DNA of 64,000 nucleotides from Flavobacterium succinicans LMG 10402. GTDB taxonomy: Bacteria; Bacteroidota; Bacteroidia; Flavobacteriales; Flavobacteriaceae. Under the pieces are notes generated by a model. The model was not told the DNA's origin and searched no databases. It worked only from the letters and a program-made list of their open reading frames with translations. The translations under genes were made by a program, and so were the position numbers. This document shows positions 55,039 to 64,000 of the stretch, piece by piece; the first letter of the stretch is position 1, and each line of letters starts with the position of its first letter. The stretch spans positions 62,001 through 126,000 of the forward strand of contig NZ_JATV01000005.1 of the NCBI RefSeq assembly GCF_000611675.1, read 5' to 3'.

Positions 55039-55449
55039 TTAGCGCTGTACTATAGCGTTGGCGTGATTTAATTGAAGAAAGACAAAAGCCTCTTTTGCAT
55101 TGGATAATTGAGCATACTTGGCAGCATCGATACCGAAATTTGTTTTCTCATCTACCTTTGCTCCTTTGGCAATTAGTAATTTCATGATTTCGACTTTGTT
55201 GTATCGCGCTGCAATCATTAAAGGTGTTAAACCGTATGATTTTTCATTGACATCAGCACCAAAGTCTATTAATTTTTTGATGAATTCCAAATCGCCTTTA
55301 TAAATTGCGACGTGCAAAGGTGTTGCTTCTCCATATGAAGGAGTCATAACTTTTACTTTAGCAAATGATTTAACGTTTGCCGCTTCTACTTTTGTAGCAA
55401 AACTTGATAGTACTACTACTAAACCTAAATAGATGATTGATTTTTTCAT
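55039..55449 (-). CDS. Secreted ankyrin-repeat protein
   Basis: The 136-residue protein has a signal peptide ending near ATKVEA and then about three ankyrin repeats: ATPLHVAIYKGDLEFIKKLI, GADVNEKSYGLTPLMIAARY and NFGIDAAKYAQL. Ankyrin repeats bind proteins; in bacteria, small periplasmic ones often accompany oxidative stress genes, which is not shown here. A TACTTTTG promoter element lies upstream. Confidence 0.87.
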   Translation of the reverse strand: MKKSIIYLGLVVVLSSFATKVEAANVKSFAKVKVMTPSYGEATPLHVAIYKGDLEFIKKLIDFGADVNEKSYGLTPLMIAARYNKVEIMKLLIAKGAKVDEKTNFGIDAAKYAQLSNAKEAFVFLQLNHANAIVQR

Positions 55450-55494
55450 GATGATTGTGATTTTTGATTATTGATTGATGATTAAAACTCTATT

Positions 55495-55502
55495 CAAAAG
55501 TA
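55495..55502 (-). promoter_or_regulatory. -7 promoter element of the ankyrin gene
   Basis: TACTTTTG on the minus strand lies 46 bases before the ATG. A TTG is found 24 bases further upstream, slightly beyond the usual spacing. Confidence 0.4.
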
Positions 55503-55677
55503 AGGTATTTTTATTTATGTGTATTACAAGGTACTATTTATTAACTAATAATTAACTCACTGTTTAAATACTTGATTTTTAAGTATATTAAAATTAAAAC
55601 AACCTTAGATTATAGACGTTACCCAATGAATAATGTTACAACACTTTAAATAAATTAACTTTTATTTTGCTTTTAAC

Positions 55678-56433
55678 TTATTGATTAGATTCGATAATGG
55701 TATTATCTAAGTAATCTGTAATTATTAAATTCTTTTCGGTCAAAGGATGAGAAGGAATCACGATTGGTTCGTCAAACATTTGTAAAGTTTCAATCCAATT
55801 AAAATCTAGAGGCACTTCTGACAAAGCATTGTCCTCACCTACTACATTAAAGTCTACAGTATTACTTTCAATAGTTGAAGAAGGCAAAACTATAGCTTCA
55901 TCATACATTGCTAACGTATTGATCCCATCAAAATCTAATGTTTGGGTTTCATTTTGATCTACGTCTCCTATTATTGTATATTCTTGATTTAATCTATATT
56001 CAAAAGTATACTCTTTGTTTGATGTAAATGGTATTTCGATAGCTTCTTCCTCATATGATAAAGTATTGAATTTATGAAAATCTAAAGCTCTAGTTTCGTC
56101 TTTTTCTGTTTCTTCAATGATAGCACTTTCAAAAGAAATACTTTTTTGAGTTGATGAAATCAATTCTAAAACTGTAGGGGTTTCTTCTAAAACAAGTTCT
56201 GGCTTTACTAAAACTATTGGACTTTCCTTTTTAACTTCAAAATTTGTTTTAGCCAATTGAACTTTAGAAAAATCTACTGTTGCTTTTTGGTATTCATTTT
56301 GTTTAAAACTAGAATTGATTTTGGCTGCTCTTCTAGTTCCTATTTTACCGAAATTATTTTTGTCTAAACGAATTTCTAAAGTTGAAATTAAAACTACTGA
56401 TACTGCTACTGTGTAAATGATTGATGCTTTCAT
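55678..56433 (-). CDS. Unknown protein with three internal repeats
   Basis: I do not recognise this protein. From the ATG at 56433 it has 251 residues with an N-terminal hydrophobic segment (IIYTVAVSVVLIST). The acidic second half contains three copies of a motif of about 20 residues: TRALDFHKFNTLSYEEEAIE, TQTLDFDGINTLAMYDEAIV and PLDFNWIETLQMFDEPIVIP. The repeats are about 45 residues apart. A longer frame back to 56490 is ruled out by a promoter element at that point. It may lie in the periplasm, anchored or secreted. Confidence 0.65.
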   Translation of the reverse strand: MKASIIYTVAVSVVLISTLEIRLDKNNFGKIGTRRAAKINSSFKQNEYQKATVDFSKVQLAKTNFEVKKESPIVLVKPELVLEETPTVLELISSTQKSISFESAIIEETEKDETRALDFHKFNTLSYEEEAIEIPFTSNKEYTFEYRLNQEYTIIGDVDQNETQTLDFDGINTLAMYDEAIVLPSSTIESNTVDFNVVGEDNALSEVPLDFNWIETLQMFDEPIVIPSHPLTEKNLIITDYLDNTIIESNQ

Positions 56434-56487
56434 GATTTTTATTTTTTTAGTTTTTTGATTTGTTGTTTTAAATAATAATATCCTATG

Positions 56488-56495
56488 CAAATATA
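56488..56495 (-). promoter_or_regulatory. -7 promoter element of the repeat protein gene
   Basis: TATATTTG on the minus strand lies 54 bases before the ATG at 56433 and overlaps the next in-frame upstream ATG, which supports the shorter start. Confidence 0.45.
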
Positions 56496-56602
56496 TATCT
56501 TTTAAACAGTATCTTGTTTTGCATAGTACTTATATTTAACAAATAATTAACAAAACACAAAAGATAACCCCTTAAAAAAAAGGAAATTGAAGTATTTACA
56601 AA

Positions 56603-56640
56603 CAAAAAAACCTCATACTATTTTCATAGCATGAGGTTTT
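56603..56640 (-). terminator. Terminator after purC
   Basis: AAAACCTCAT and ATGAGGTTTT form a 10-bp stem extended by CTAT/ATAG after one mismatch. A run of A on the plus strand gives the T run on the minus strand. Confidence 0.75.
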
Positions 56641-56663
56641 AAAGAATATGTTTTAGTATCGTT

Positions 56664-57614
56664 TTATCCTTTTAGATACTCCAAAACATTGTTTTCGATA
56701 CGTTCATTAATATTTGTAATATCAGCTTTCACAAACTTTTCGCCAATTATATTTTCATACAATTCAATATAACGATCAGAAACTGATTCGATGTATTCCT
56801 CTGTCATTTCTGGGATTTGCTGTCCTTCCTTACCTTGAAAACCATTTTCAATCAACCAACGACGCACAAACTCTTTAGATAATTGCTTTTGCTCTTCCCC
56901 CTTTTCCTGTCTTTCTTGGTAGCCTTCAGCATAAAAGTAACGAGAAGAATCTGGCGTATGAATTTCATCTATTAAAACGATTTGTCCCTCTTTAGTTTTA
57001 CCAAATTCATATTTAGTATCTACCAAAATCAAACCACGACTTGCTGCAATTTCAGTACCTCTTTGGAACAAAGCACGAGTATACTTTTCAAGTACTACAT
57101 AATCTTCCTCGGTCACGATACCGTTTGATAAAATAGCTTCTCTCGAAATATCAGCATCGTGTTCACCATTATCCGCTTTGGTAGTTGGTGTAATTATAGG
57201 TTCAGGAAATTTATCATTTTCCTTTAGGCCTTCTGGCATTGCTACTCCGCAAAGTGTTCTTTTTCCCAAAGCATATTCACGAGCCGCATGCCCCGAAAGA
57301 TATCCACGGATTACCATTTCTACTTTGAAAGGAGTACACAAATGACCAACAGCCACACTTGGATCTGGAGTAGCCACTAACCAATTTGGAACAATGTCTT
57401 TAGTCAATTCCATAAACTTAGTAGCAATTTGATTCAGAATCTGTCCTTTGTATGGAATACCTTTTGGCAACACTACATCAAAGGCTGAGAGTCTATCTGT
57501 AGCGACCATTACTAAAAGATCATCATTGATATTGTAAACTTCACGAACTTTACCGCGATAAACGGATTTTTGATTCGGAAAATTAAAATTGGTAGTCGTA
57601 ATCGTTGTACTCAT
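56664..57614 (-). CDS. purC: Phosphoribosylaminoimidazolesuccinocarboxamide synthase
   Basis: PurC adds aspartate to CAIR in purine synthesis. The 316-residue protein has [11 protein letters not shown] near residue 19, [19 protein letters not shown] near 40 and [12 protein letters not shown] near 195 as standard motifs. It is longer than the E. coli enzyme and like the eukaryote-type length seen in Bacteroidota. A good promoter and a terminator flank it, so it is transcribed alone. Confidence 0.94.
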   Translation of the reverse strand: MSTTITTTNFNFPNQKSVYRGKVREVYNINDDLLVMVATDRLSAFDVVLPKGIPYKGQILNQIATKFMELTKDIVPNWLVATPDPSVAVGHLCTPFKVEMVIRGYLSGHAAREYALGKRTLCGVAMPEGLKENDKFPEPIITPTTKADNGEHDADISREAILSNGIVTEEDYVVLEKYTRALFQRGTEIAASRGLILVDTKYEFGKTKEGQIVLIDEIHTPDSSRYFYAEGYQERQEKGEEQKQLSKEFVRRWLIENGFQGKEGQQIPEMTEEYIESVSDRYIELYENIIGEKFVKADITNINERIENNVLEYLKG

Positions 57615-57647
57615 TGTGTTGTTAGTTGTGTGTTTTTTTTAAGATCG

Positions 57648-57679
57648 CAAATTTAAAACTATTTCTAGGAGCAAGCAAA
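57648..57679 (-). promoter_or_regulatory. Promoter of purC
   Basis: On the minus strand TTTG at 57679-57676, a 20-base spacer and TAAATTTG at 57655-57648 match the Bacteroidota promoter fully. The ATG lies 34 bases downstream. No PUR-type riboswitch is visible in this short leader. Confidence 0.6.
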
Positions 57680-57697
57680 GAAAAGCGTTGGTATAAT

Positions 57698-60055
57698 TTA
57701 CTTGGTCTCTTTTTTTCCGATGGTTGCTTCGAACAATTGCAAAATTCTACTGTATTCGTCTATCCAAGAATAAGTTTCTCTAAATCCATGAGCTTCGACT
57801 GGAAATGAAGCCAAGCTCCAATTCTTCTTTCCTAGTTCTATAAAACGTTGAGAAATACGAACAATATCTTTGTATTCTACATTATCATCAACCATTCCGT
57901 GAAGCATCAACAGATTTCCTTCCAATTTGTCTGCGTAATATATTGGAGAGCTTTTTTGAAAAGCAATAGGATCCGTTTCAGGGAAATTCAAAATATTACC
58001 TGTATAGCCATGATTGTAATGTGCCCAATCGGTTACAGATCGTAAAGCTGCGCCCGAGGCAAACTCTTTTGGAGTCGTTAGCATCGCCATCAAAGTAATA
58101 AAACCTCCATAAGATCCGCCATAAATCCCTACCCTGTTTGGGTCAATTCCGTATTTGTCTACTAATACTTTTTTTCCATCTATATGATCTGAAAGGTCTT
58201 TTCCTCCCATAAAACGATAAATACCCGTTCTTACCTCTCTTCCATACCCATCACTACCTCTGTAGTCAATATCTAGTACGGTATAACCTAAATCCGTCAA
58301 CAAGTTATGGAACATGTATTCTCTATGATAATTACTCCAATAATTGTGAGCATTTTGCAAATACCCAGCACCATGTACAAAAATTACTGCTGCTTTATTT
58401 GCTTTAGTTTCTTCTGGCTGGTACACTCTTGCATAAACGGTAGCACCATCTTGTGCTTTATAGGTAATCACTTCTGGTTTTCTCCATTTGTAGCTTCTGA
58501 AAGCTTCGGTAGTAGAACTTGTAATAGGACTAAGTTTTGCGTTTTTTATATTAGGCGCCACATATAATTCCCAAGGTTTGTCTTTATAAGAATAACGAAC
58601 TACTAGTGTCGTTTCATCAGGAGACATGCTTACTTCATGCGCTCCATCGGCAGTCAATATTGGTTGCAGAACCGTATCACTAACATTCAATTTATAAAAC
58701 TCACGATTGCCAGGATGCGTGGTATTGGTCGACAAATAGAATGTTTTCTTATCTTTTGACAAGGTAACGTCTCGCACTTCCCATTTGCCAGTTGTTACTT
58801 GTGTTTTCTTTTTTGTCTTCAAATTATAGGTATACAAATGAGAAAAACCTGTAGCTTCAGATTGGAAATAAATGGTTTCATTATCATACAAAAAGCCCAA
58901 ATTACCCGAACCAAATGAATAGGAAGGAATGCCAGGTCCACCAATCCAAGCCTCGTCATGTTGGTGGTCTATTTCTTCGAAAGTCCCGTTTTCTAAATTG
59001 AGATTTACCAACCAACGCTCTTTGTTGTCTTGGCTTCGGATTTCTACCACCGCAAAGGAACCCGTTTCGTTGTAGACTGGGTCTTGCGCAATAATTAATT
59101 TTTCTTCTTTGTCTTTCTTTTTCAGATTATCATATAATGCATAATATTCTGGTTGGTCTTTTATATGTGATAATTTTGAAAAATTGATCATGTATACCGT
59201 GTCTTTGGCTACATTATAAATCCCCATTTTCGAATTGACTAGGTTTTTGACAGACACTTTTTCTTTAGTCTCAGGTGATTGGTTGTATCCGTCGGCAGTG
59301 ATAAAAACTTCCATTTTTTCACTTTTAGTTTTAGCTTCTTCGGTGAGTCTGAATGTAGCATATTGACCATTTGGGTTCATTTTAAAAGCCTCCAAATTAT
59401 CCTCTCCATACCAATATTCCTTTGGGAAATCCGATTTTATGGCTTTGGCTCTTTCAGCGTTCCATTTTCTTTTAGCCTCTTGGTCTCTAATGAACTGGAA
59501 CAATTCGGTTTGTTGTGCTTTCAAAAATGATTTATCGTCTTCTTTTTTGTTTTTAGAGGTCCCTTTTTTGAAATTGGTCAGCTGAAGCAATGTACCTGCT
59601 TTTGTATCCAACTGCATCAAGTTATCATTTTGTCCAAAAAACAAAACTCCTTCTTTACTTCCTAACTCTAAATTAGTGATAGAAGCAGTAGTAGCATATA
59701 GTTTTTTGGTCACTTTATCTTTAATACTATAAGAAAAAATAGCGCCTTTGTTGCTATAATATCCGACAGTACCATTCTTGTTGATTTTGATATTGTATCG
59801 AGAGAACGCAGCTTCTTCAGGTGTAGCCAATTTTGGTGCTGTGGTTCCTTTTTGCCAAAAATACGTACTTGCTCCCCATTCTTTATTAGGATTCCATTCA
59901 AAAAAAACTTTTTGGCCATCTACTGACCAACGAGGATTTTCGGGTTGCCAGCCAATGAAATCATTTCCTTTCATGATTTCTTCTAACTTAAGTGATTGGC
60001 TGAATCCAAAAAAGGAAACTAACAGTAAAAAATAGGGTAATTTGGTTTGAAGCAT
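57698..60055 (-). CDS. Secreted S9-family prolyl oligopeptidase-like serine peptidase
   Basis: The 785-residue protein has a signal peptide (LPYFLLLVSFFGFSQ), a long beta-propeller region (about 30-520) and a C-terminal alpha/beta hydrolase domain. The nucleophile Ser lies in GIYGGSYGGFITLMAML near 640; Asp in GMVDDNVEY and His in VEAHGF complete the triad in the right order. It is like dipeptidyl peptidase 4 and acylaminoacyl peptidases. It probably degrades peptides in the periplasm. The gap to the next gene is 184 bases. Confidence 0.9.
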   Translation of the reverse strand: MLQTKLPYFLLLVSFFGFSQSLKLEEIMKGNDFIGWQPENPRWSVDGQKVFFEWNPNKEWGASTYFWQKGTTAPKLATPEEAAFSRYNIKINKNGTVGYYSNKGAIFSYSIKDKVTKKLYATTASITNLELGSKEGVLFFGQNDNLMQLDTKAGTLLQLTNFKKGTSKNKKEDDKSFLKAQQTELFQFIRDQEAKRKWNAERAKAIKSDFPKEYWYGEDNLEAFKMNPNGQYATFRLTEEAKTKSEKMEVFITADGYNQSPETKEKVSVKNLVNSKMGIYNVAKDTVYMINFSKLSHIKDQPEYYALYDNLKKKDKEEKLIIAQDPVYNETGSFAVVEIRSQDNKERWLVNLNLENGTFEEIDHQHDEAWIGGPGIPSYSFGSGNLGFLYDNETIYFQSEATGFSHLYTYNLKTKKKTQVTTGKWEVRDVTLSKDKKTFYLSTNTTHPGNREFYKLNVSDTVLQPILTADGAHEVSMSPDETTLVVRYSYKDKPWELYVAPNIKNAKLSPITSSTTEAFRSYKWRKPEVITYKAQDGATVYARVYQPEETKANKAAVIFVHGAGYLQNAHNYWSNYHREYMFHNLLTDLGYTVLDIDYRGSDGYGREVRTGIYRFMGGKDLSDHIDGKKVLVDKYGIDPNRVGIYGGSYGGFITLMAMLTTPKEFASGAALRSVTDWAHYNHGYTGNILNFPETDPIAFQKSSPIYYADKLEGNLLMLHGMVDDNVEYKDIVRISQRFIELGKKNWSLASFPVEAHGFRETYSWIDEYSRILQLFEATIGKKETK

Positions 60056-60167
60056 AGGTATTGTTTGAATTTATTTTTTTTGAGTTATTGTTTTGTTATC
60101 ATTAATAACGACATGAATAGCAGAATACTAATACACTGGACTAAAGCTATTTATTAGAGAAATTTTA

Positions 60168-60208
60168 ATCAAAATAAAAACTAAAACTACCTCAGATTGT
60201 TCTGAGGT
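60168..60208 (-). terminator. Terminator after the DUF502 gene
   Basis: ACCTCAGA (60189-60196) and TCTGAGGT (60201-60208) form an 8-bp stem with a 4-base loop, followed on the minus strand by a T-rich tract. Confidence 0.65.
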
Positions 60209-60239
60209 AAGGCCTTAAAAAGAGGTAAAAGTAACGTTT

Positions 60240-60851
60240 TTATTTATTTAATAGTTCGAGAAATCCTTGTCCGTTATTACTGATGGATTGCAATAACTCG
60301 GTTTCAGAAACATTATTTAAAATTTTGATCTTATCAGTTGTCGTGAGATAAAAAACAGATTTCAAATTAGTATTGGGATCTATTACATACACCACTGCTT
60401 CCTCCTTTTCGTTTTTTTCTTGAAGAAAAGCCGGTATCCAAGAATCATTTTGCATAAACAAAATAGGGATTTTCGGTGGAACAACTGGAAGCACTTCGTC
60501 TTTTTTTTCTTCTTTAATAAGTTTTTGTTTCGCTAACTCCTTATGTTTTTCGTAGCCTGGTAAATAAATTTTCAAGTTATTATCTATGGTATCACTAATT
60601 CGTTTAAAAAAACTAAGACGAACCAAAAAACCACAAACTACAAGAAAAGCAATCAATAAAATGACCCCAAAAACGTTTGCCATATTTTTTCCTAAAATAG
60701 TTTCTAAACCAAAATACTTGGCCATTCCACTACCAAATTTTGCAAAAGCGCCAAATACTTTTTGAAAAATAATCATTAAAACATAAAGGGGTAAAAGAAA
60801 TAAAACCCCTGCAATTGCGTTGTTTTTTAAATCGTTCCAAAGATCTTTCAT
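60240..60851 (-). CDS. DUF502 family membrane protein
   Basis: The 203-residue protein starts with MKDLWNDLKNNAIAGVLFLL and has two membrane helices at about 12-32 and 58-80, followed by a charged linker and a beta-rich cytoplasmic or periplasmic domain (PVVPPKIPILFMQND, KSVFYLTTTDKIKIL). This matches DUF502, which in some bacteria has a role in envelope integrity. It lies 24 bases after the HAD phosphatase gene on the same strand. Confidence 0.8.
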   Translation of the reverse strand: MKDLWNDLKNNAIAGVLFLLPLYVLMIIFQKVFGAFAKFGSGMAKYFGLETILGKNMANVFGVILLIAFLVVCGFLVRLSFFKRISDTIDNNLKIYLPGYEKHKELAKQKLIKEEKKDEVLPVVPPKIPILFMQNDSWIPAFLQEKNEKEEAVVYVIDPNTNLKSVFYLTTTDKIKILNNVSETELLQSISNNGQGFLELLNK

Positions 60852-60875
60852 ACTGTTTTTTTTTTAAGATTAATA

Positions 60876-61691
60876 TTAAATATCGAAATGGTTCATTAGA
60901 TAATTAGCTACCGCATCCTCTTTATTCGACCCAATAACTTCGAGCTGTCCTAACTTATCTTTTAAAGTATCGGGTGCGTTTTTCATAATCAATCCTTTTT
61001 GTACGGAGGCCAACATTCTTTCGTCATTAAATCCGTCTCCAAAGGCCATAGTATTTTGAAAAGAAAAACCTTCCCTATCTAAAATTTTAGCGATAGCCAC
61101 GCTTTTATCAACAGATGTATCCATAAATTCTAAGCAAAAAGGCAAACTAAAAGCATGGCATAATTTATCGGAGTGATGTTCTAATATTTTGTCTTTGAGA
61201 GTTACTAAAACTTCATGTTGATCATGAGTAAAAAAAAGTTTGATGGCACTATAATCAGTAATTGTTTTAAAGTCAACCACCCTAGGCGGATAAGAAGCAT
61301 CTCGTTGAAAACTATTGATTTTATTGTTTGTTTTAGAAGTCAACCATTCTTTTTCTTTAAATAAAACCGAAGTAATTGATGGATCAATATCCAATTCAAA
61401 AACAGCTTCAATTATTTCACTTTTAATGTTGTAAGCAAAAATAAGTTCTTCTTCAGGGCAATGAATTCGCGCTCCATTGGAAGTCACTAAATAAAAAGGG
61501 ATCTCTAAATCGCAAACAATCGCTTTAGCATCCAAATGATGACGACCAGTTGCGATAATAATCGTGTAACCTTCAAGATGTAATTTTGTAAAAACGCTTT
61601 TGGTATAGGGTGAGATTTTATGGTTCTCATTTAAGAGTGTGCCGTCTAAATCAGAAACAATTACTTTTATAGTGTGATCTTCAAACTTCAT
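60876..61691 (-). CDS. Cof-type HAD-IIB family phosphatase
   Basis: The 271-residue enzyme has HAD motif I VIVSDLDGTLLNENH near residue 11 with the nucleophile Asp, motif II IIIATGRHHLDA, a Lys in DTSVDKSVAIAKIL, and motif IV MAFGDGFNDERML near 217. The size and the cap insertion are as in Cof-like sugar or nucleotide phosphatases. The substrate is not predictable. It is co-directional with the DUF502 gene just downstream. Confidence 0.88.
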   Translation of the reverse strand: MKFEDHTIKVIVSDLDGTLLNENHKISPYTKSVFTKLHLEGYTIIIATGRHHLDAKAIVCDLEIPFYLVTSNGARIHCPEEELIFAYNIKSEIIEAVFELDIDPSITSVLFKEKEWLTSKTNNKINSFQRDASYPPRVVDFKTITDYSAIKLFFTHDQHEVLVTLKDKILEHHSDKLCHAFSLPFCLEFMDTSVDKSVAIAKILDREGFSFQNTMAFGDGFNDERMLASVQKGLIMKNAPDTLKDKLGQLEVIGSNKEDAVANYLMNHFDI

Positions 61692-61789
61692 GTGCTATCT
61701 TCTTTTTTGTACAATCTAAAAAAATAAAAGCAAAAAGAAAAACGAACTGTTCGCCTAACTTTCTGCCTATATCACTAAATAGTATGGTT

Positions 61790-62740
61790 TTAATCATTAT
61801 TCTCGATTTGCTTGTAGGCATCGATTACTTTCTTCACCAATCGATGACGTACAATATCCTTGTCATCCAAATAAATAATTCCTATTCCTTCTATATCTTT
61901 TAAAACTAATAATGCTTCTTTAAGTCCAGAAATCGTCCTTCTAGGCAAATCGACTTGTCCTGGATCACCAGTAATCATAAATTTAGCGCATTTTCCCATT
62001 CGAGTTAGGAACATCTTCATTTGAGAGTGCGTGGTGTTTTGCGCTTCATCTAAAATCACAAAAGCATGATCTAAAGTTCTACCGCGCATGAAGGCTAAGG
62101 GTGCAATTTGTATAATCCCTTTGGTGATTAGATCTTCAAGTTTTTCATTGGGGATCATATCTCTAAGCGCGTCATAAAGTGGCTGCATGTAAGGATCTAG
62201 TTTCTCTTTCATGTCACCGGGCAAAAAGCCAAGATTTTCTCCTGCTTCAACTGCGGGACGGGTAAGGATAATTTTTTTGACTTGCTTTTCTTTTAAGGCT
62301 TTTACTGCCATGGCTACTCCAGTATAGGTTTTTCCAGTTCCTGCTGGACCTACAGCAAACACCATGTCGTTTTTGTTCAAGGTATCTACCAACAATTGTT
62401 GGTTGGGTGTCATGGCTTTGATGATTTTGCCACCAACACCATGCACTAGAATTTTATCATAGTCCAATACTTTGCGATTATCCTGAGCATCATTCATAAT
62501 CACTCGCTCAATTACATTCAAATCGATAGTATTATATCTGGTAAAATGCAACATGAGGCGCTGGAACTGCTTTTCAAATTCATCCAACACTTCTTTTTCG
62601 CCAAAAGCTTTTAAGGTAGAGCCACGAGCCACTATTTTTAACTTGGGATAATATCTCTTAATCATTTCAAGATGAGTATCTTGAGCGCCCCAAAAATCTT
62701 TTGGAGCAATATCAACAAGCTCGATGGTTCTTTCGTTCAA
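61790..62740 (-). CDS. phoH: PhoH-family ATPase
   Basis: The 316-residue protein starts with TTG (NERTIELVDIAPKDFWGAQD follows); no in-frame ATG lies closer to the conserved N-terminus. Walker A is VGPAGTGKTYTGVAMAVKAL near 134 and Walker B is HAFVILDEAQNTTHSQMKMF near 230, with FMITGDPGQVDLP after it. PhoH-like ATPases are tied to RNA handling and phosphate stress. It is divergent to the adenosyltransferase gene. Confidence 0.92.
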   Translation of the reverse strand: MNERTIELVDIAPKDFWGAQDTHLEMIKRYYPKLKIVARGSTLKAFGEKEVLDEFEKQFQRLMLHFTRYNTIDLNVIERVIMNDAQDNRKVLDYDKILVHGVGGKIIKAMTPNQQLLVDTLNKNDMVFAVGPAGTGKTYTGVAMAVKALKEKQVKKIILTRPAVEAGENLGFLPGDMKEKLDPYMQPLYDALRDMIPNEKLEDLITKGIIQIAPLAFMRGRTLDHAFVILDEAQNTTHSQMKMFLTRMGKCAKFMITGDPGQVDLPRRTISGLKEALLVLKDIEGIGIIYLDDKDIVRHRLVKKVIDAYKQIENND

Positions 62741-62781
62741 AATGGAGTAGTTTTTAATTAAAAATAATAGCTGAAATTAGT

Positions 62782-62789
62782 AGCTTTGC
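62782..62789 (+). promoter_or_regulatory. -7 promoter element of the SAM hydroxide adenosyltransferase gene
   Basis: TAGCTTTG matches TAnnTTTG and lies 58 bases before the ATG. No -33 element is clear. Confidence 0.35.
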
Positions 62790-62847
62790 ATATCTCAAAT
62801 TTAAGCAAAATAGCTTAAAATTACCTGAAATAGTTATAAACAAAATT

Positions 62848-63675
62848 ATGTCAATAATTACTCTTACTACCGATTACGGCTTAAAGGACTACTTTGTAGG
62901 CGCCCTTAAGGGTAAGATAGTATCGACAAATCCTGATCTTACAATTATTGATATTTCGCATGAAATAGATCCTTTCAACACTGTGGAGGCGAGTTACATA
63001 ATAAACGCCGCCTACGCAAACTTTCCAAAAGGAACAGTTCACCTAATTGGGGTTGATATAGAATTAAACAATGAAAATCAGCATATTGCTATGCAATGGA
63101 ATGATCATTTTTTTGTAGCTGCTGATAATGGTATTTTAAGCTTATTGTGTCAAAAAATAGTCCCCCAAAAAATAGTTGCTATAACCATTCATGACCGATT
63201 GCATCACGGCGCCACAGACCTAGATGTTTTTGTTCAAGTCGCTTGTCATTTGGCCAAAGGAGGCTTATTGAATGTAATTGGCAAAGAAATCCAATCCTTG
63301 AAAGAGGTTACTGAAATGCAAGTCACTTTGAATGACAAAGGAGATCGCCTAACCGGTTCAGTTATGTATATCGATCATTTTGGTAACGTGGTTTCCAACA
63401 TCAGCAAAAAACAATTTAATGAAACAGCCAAAGGGCGTAATTTTGAAATTTTATTAAAATCAAAAAGTATCAAGACAATACTCCCATCCTATTCGGCCAT
63501 TGCCGCCTCTGGTAAATATCCTATGAAATATTATGAGGGAGAAAAGTTAGCCCTATTCAACGAAGCTGGGTATTTAGAAATTGCCATTTTCAGAAGCAAC
63601 CCCTCAAAAGTGGGTTCTGCCAATAGCTTATTGGGGCTCAATTATAGAGATCCTATAACTATTCAATTTACCTAA
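62848..63675 (+). CDS. SAM hydroxide adenosyltransferase (DUF62 family)
   Basis: The 275-residue enzyme splits S-adenosylmethionine with hydroxide to adenosine and methionine. It has the N-terminal ITLTTDYGLKDYFVGALKG with the substrate-binding Asp, IIDISHEIDPFN, and the two-domain form of the chlorinase/fluorinase superfamily. Members without the halide-binding insertion, as in this case by eye, use hydroxide. The ABM-domain gene follows after 39 bases. Confidence 0.85.
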   Translation: MSIITLTTDYGLKDYFVGALKGKIVSTNPDLTIIDISHEIDPFNTVEASYIINAAYANFPKGTVHLIGVDIELNNENQHIAMQWNDHFFVAADNGILSLLCQKIVPQKIVAITIHDRLHHGATDLDVFVQVACHLAKGGLLNVIGKEIQSLKEVTEMQVTLNDKGDRLTGSVMYIDHFGNVVSNISKKQFNETAKGRNFEILLKSKSIKTILPSYSAIAASGKYPMKYYEGEKLALFNEAGYLEIAIFRSNPSKVGSANSLLGLNYRDPITIQFT

Positions 63676-63714
63676 GTCAGAATAAAATTAATAATCATTC
63701 AAAAGTCATTTTAA

Positions 63715-64000
63715 ATGTTGGTACGAATCGTAAAATTGAGTTTTCTTCCTGAACATATTACTACTTTTTTAGAGAATTTTGAGTCCATAAAACACCAAAT
63801 CAGAAACACACCGGGCAATTGTTTGTTAGAATTGTATCAAGACCAAGCCAATCCGAATATCTTTTTCACCTACAGCTATTGGGAAACCGCATCGGATTTA
63901 GAAAATTATAGACAATCGGCTTTTTTTAATGACGTTTGGACCGACACCAAAAAACTCTTCAATGCCAAACCCGAAGCCTGGAGTGTCCATAAATTAGAAA
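63715..64000 (+). CDS. Antibiotic biosynthesis monooxygenase-domain protein, 3' end cut by window edge
   Basis: The frame opens at the ATG at 63715 and runs past the last base. The 95 visible residues cover almost the whole of an ABM domain: MLVRIVKLSFLPEHITTF, LELYQDQANPNIFFTYSYWE, and AFFNDVWTDTKKLF with the terminal PEAWSVHKLE. The family includes quinol monooxygenases and heme-degrading enzymes, and small regulatory dimers; no exact role can be told. It is probably co-transcribed with the preceding gene. Confidence 0.82.
   Translation, partial: MLVRIVKLSFLPEHITTFLENFESIKHQIRNTPGNCLLELYQDQANPNIFFTYSYWETASDLENYRQSAFFNDVWTDTKKLFNAKPEAWSVHKLE

Noticed and set aside
57615..57655. Purine riboswitch upstream of purC
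   Set aside because: The leader is only about 30 bases and shows no aptamer-like structure.
60056..60239. Hidden gene in the gap between the S9 peptidase and DUF502 genes
   Set aside because: The gap is AT-rich, holds a terminator hairpin and has no open frame of useful length.

Overview
The window reads as chromosomal DNA of a Flavobacterium-like member of the Bacteroidota. The supporting signs are AT-rich sequence, the Bacteroidota sigma factor -7 consensus TAnnTTTG in front of many genes, the absence of Shine-Dalgarno sequences, and a gene set typical of that group: a PorD-like DUF4835 protein linked to type IX secretion, a Bacteroidota-type RNA polymerase omega subunit, a two-domain BamD lipoprotein, DUF6702, DUF6132 and acyl-ACP thioesterase. 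Most of it is ordinary, densely packed housekeeping DNA.

Layout. 1-3.6 kb: two L,D-transpeptidases (convergent), three identical tandem tRNA-Gly(TCC) genes and peptidase E. 3.8-9.5 kb: four overlapping paralogous secreted proteins, a DUF6702 protein and a secreted M1 metallopeptidase. 9.7-13.7 kb: YggS, an exonuclease/GIY-YIG fusion, MiaA and acyl-ACP thioesterase. 13.7-26.5 kb (minus strand): a two-component system, CoaE, a glycosyltransferase, two enoyl reductases (FabI, FabV), RecN, DUF4835, CoaBC, RpoZ-like omega, BamD, DapA and a DUF6913-like protein. 26.5-29.8 kb: a 5'-nucleotidase split over two genes, and an RhlE-type helicase.

29.9-32.5 kb is the most unusual part. Two AT-rich single-gene units, one encoding a phosphoribosyltransferase-like protein and one a family 2 glycosyltransferase, are each bounded by sequences arranged like integron gene cassettes. 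The start of each unit (GTT-type core) is perfectly complementary to the inverse core that follows its own gene, and the site after the second gene folds like a compact attC. No integrase gene lies in the window, so this looks like a small integrase-less cassette cluster.

32.8-42.5 kb returns to core genes (TruC, ComM/YifB, amidohydrolases, PH-domain protein, Amt, RlmH). 42.7-52.7 kb is a sulfur and redox island: GapN-like dehydrogenase, rhodanese, Crp/Fnr regulator, TauE/SafE permease, persulfide-dioxygenase/rhodanese fusion, DUF2892-like proteins, a methyltransferase/HMA fusion, thioredoxin, DUF6132 and cytochrome bd oxidase. Together they could oxidise reduced sulfur and keep respiration going when cytochrome c oxidase is inhibited. 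52.8-64 kb: a hybrid histidine kinase, an ankyrin protein, a repeat-bearing unknown protein, PurC, an S9 peptidase, a DUF502 protein, a HAD phosphatase, PhoH, a SAM hydroxide adenosyltransferase and a truncated ABM-domain protein.

Scattered between genes are three copies of one structured element resembling the flavo-1 RNA motif, and two copies of a second, distinct structured element. All assignments come from reading the sequence; no database search was run.
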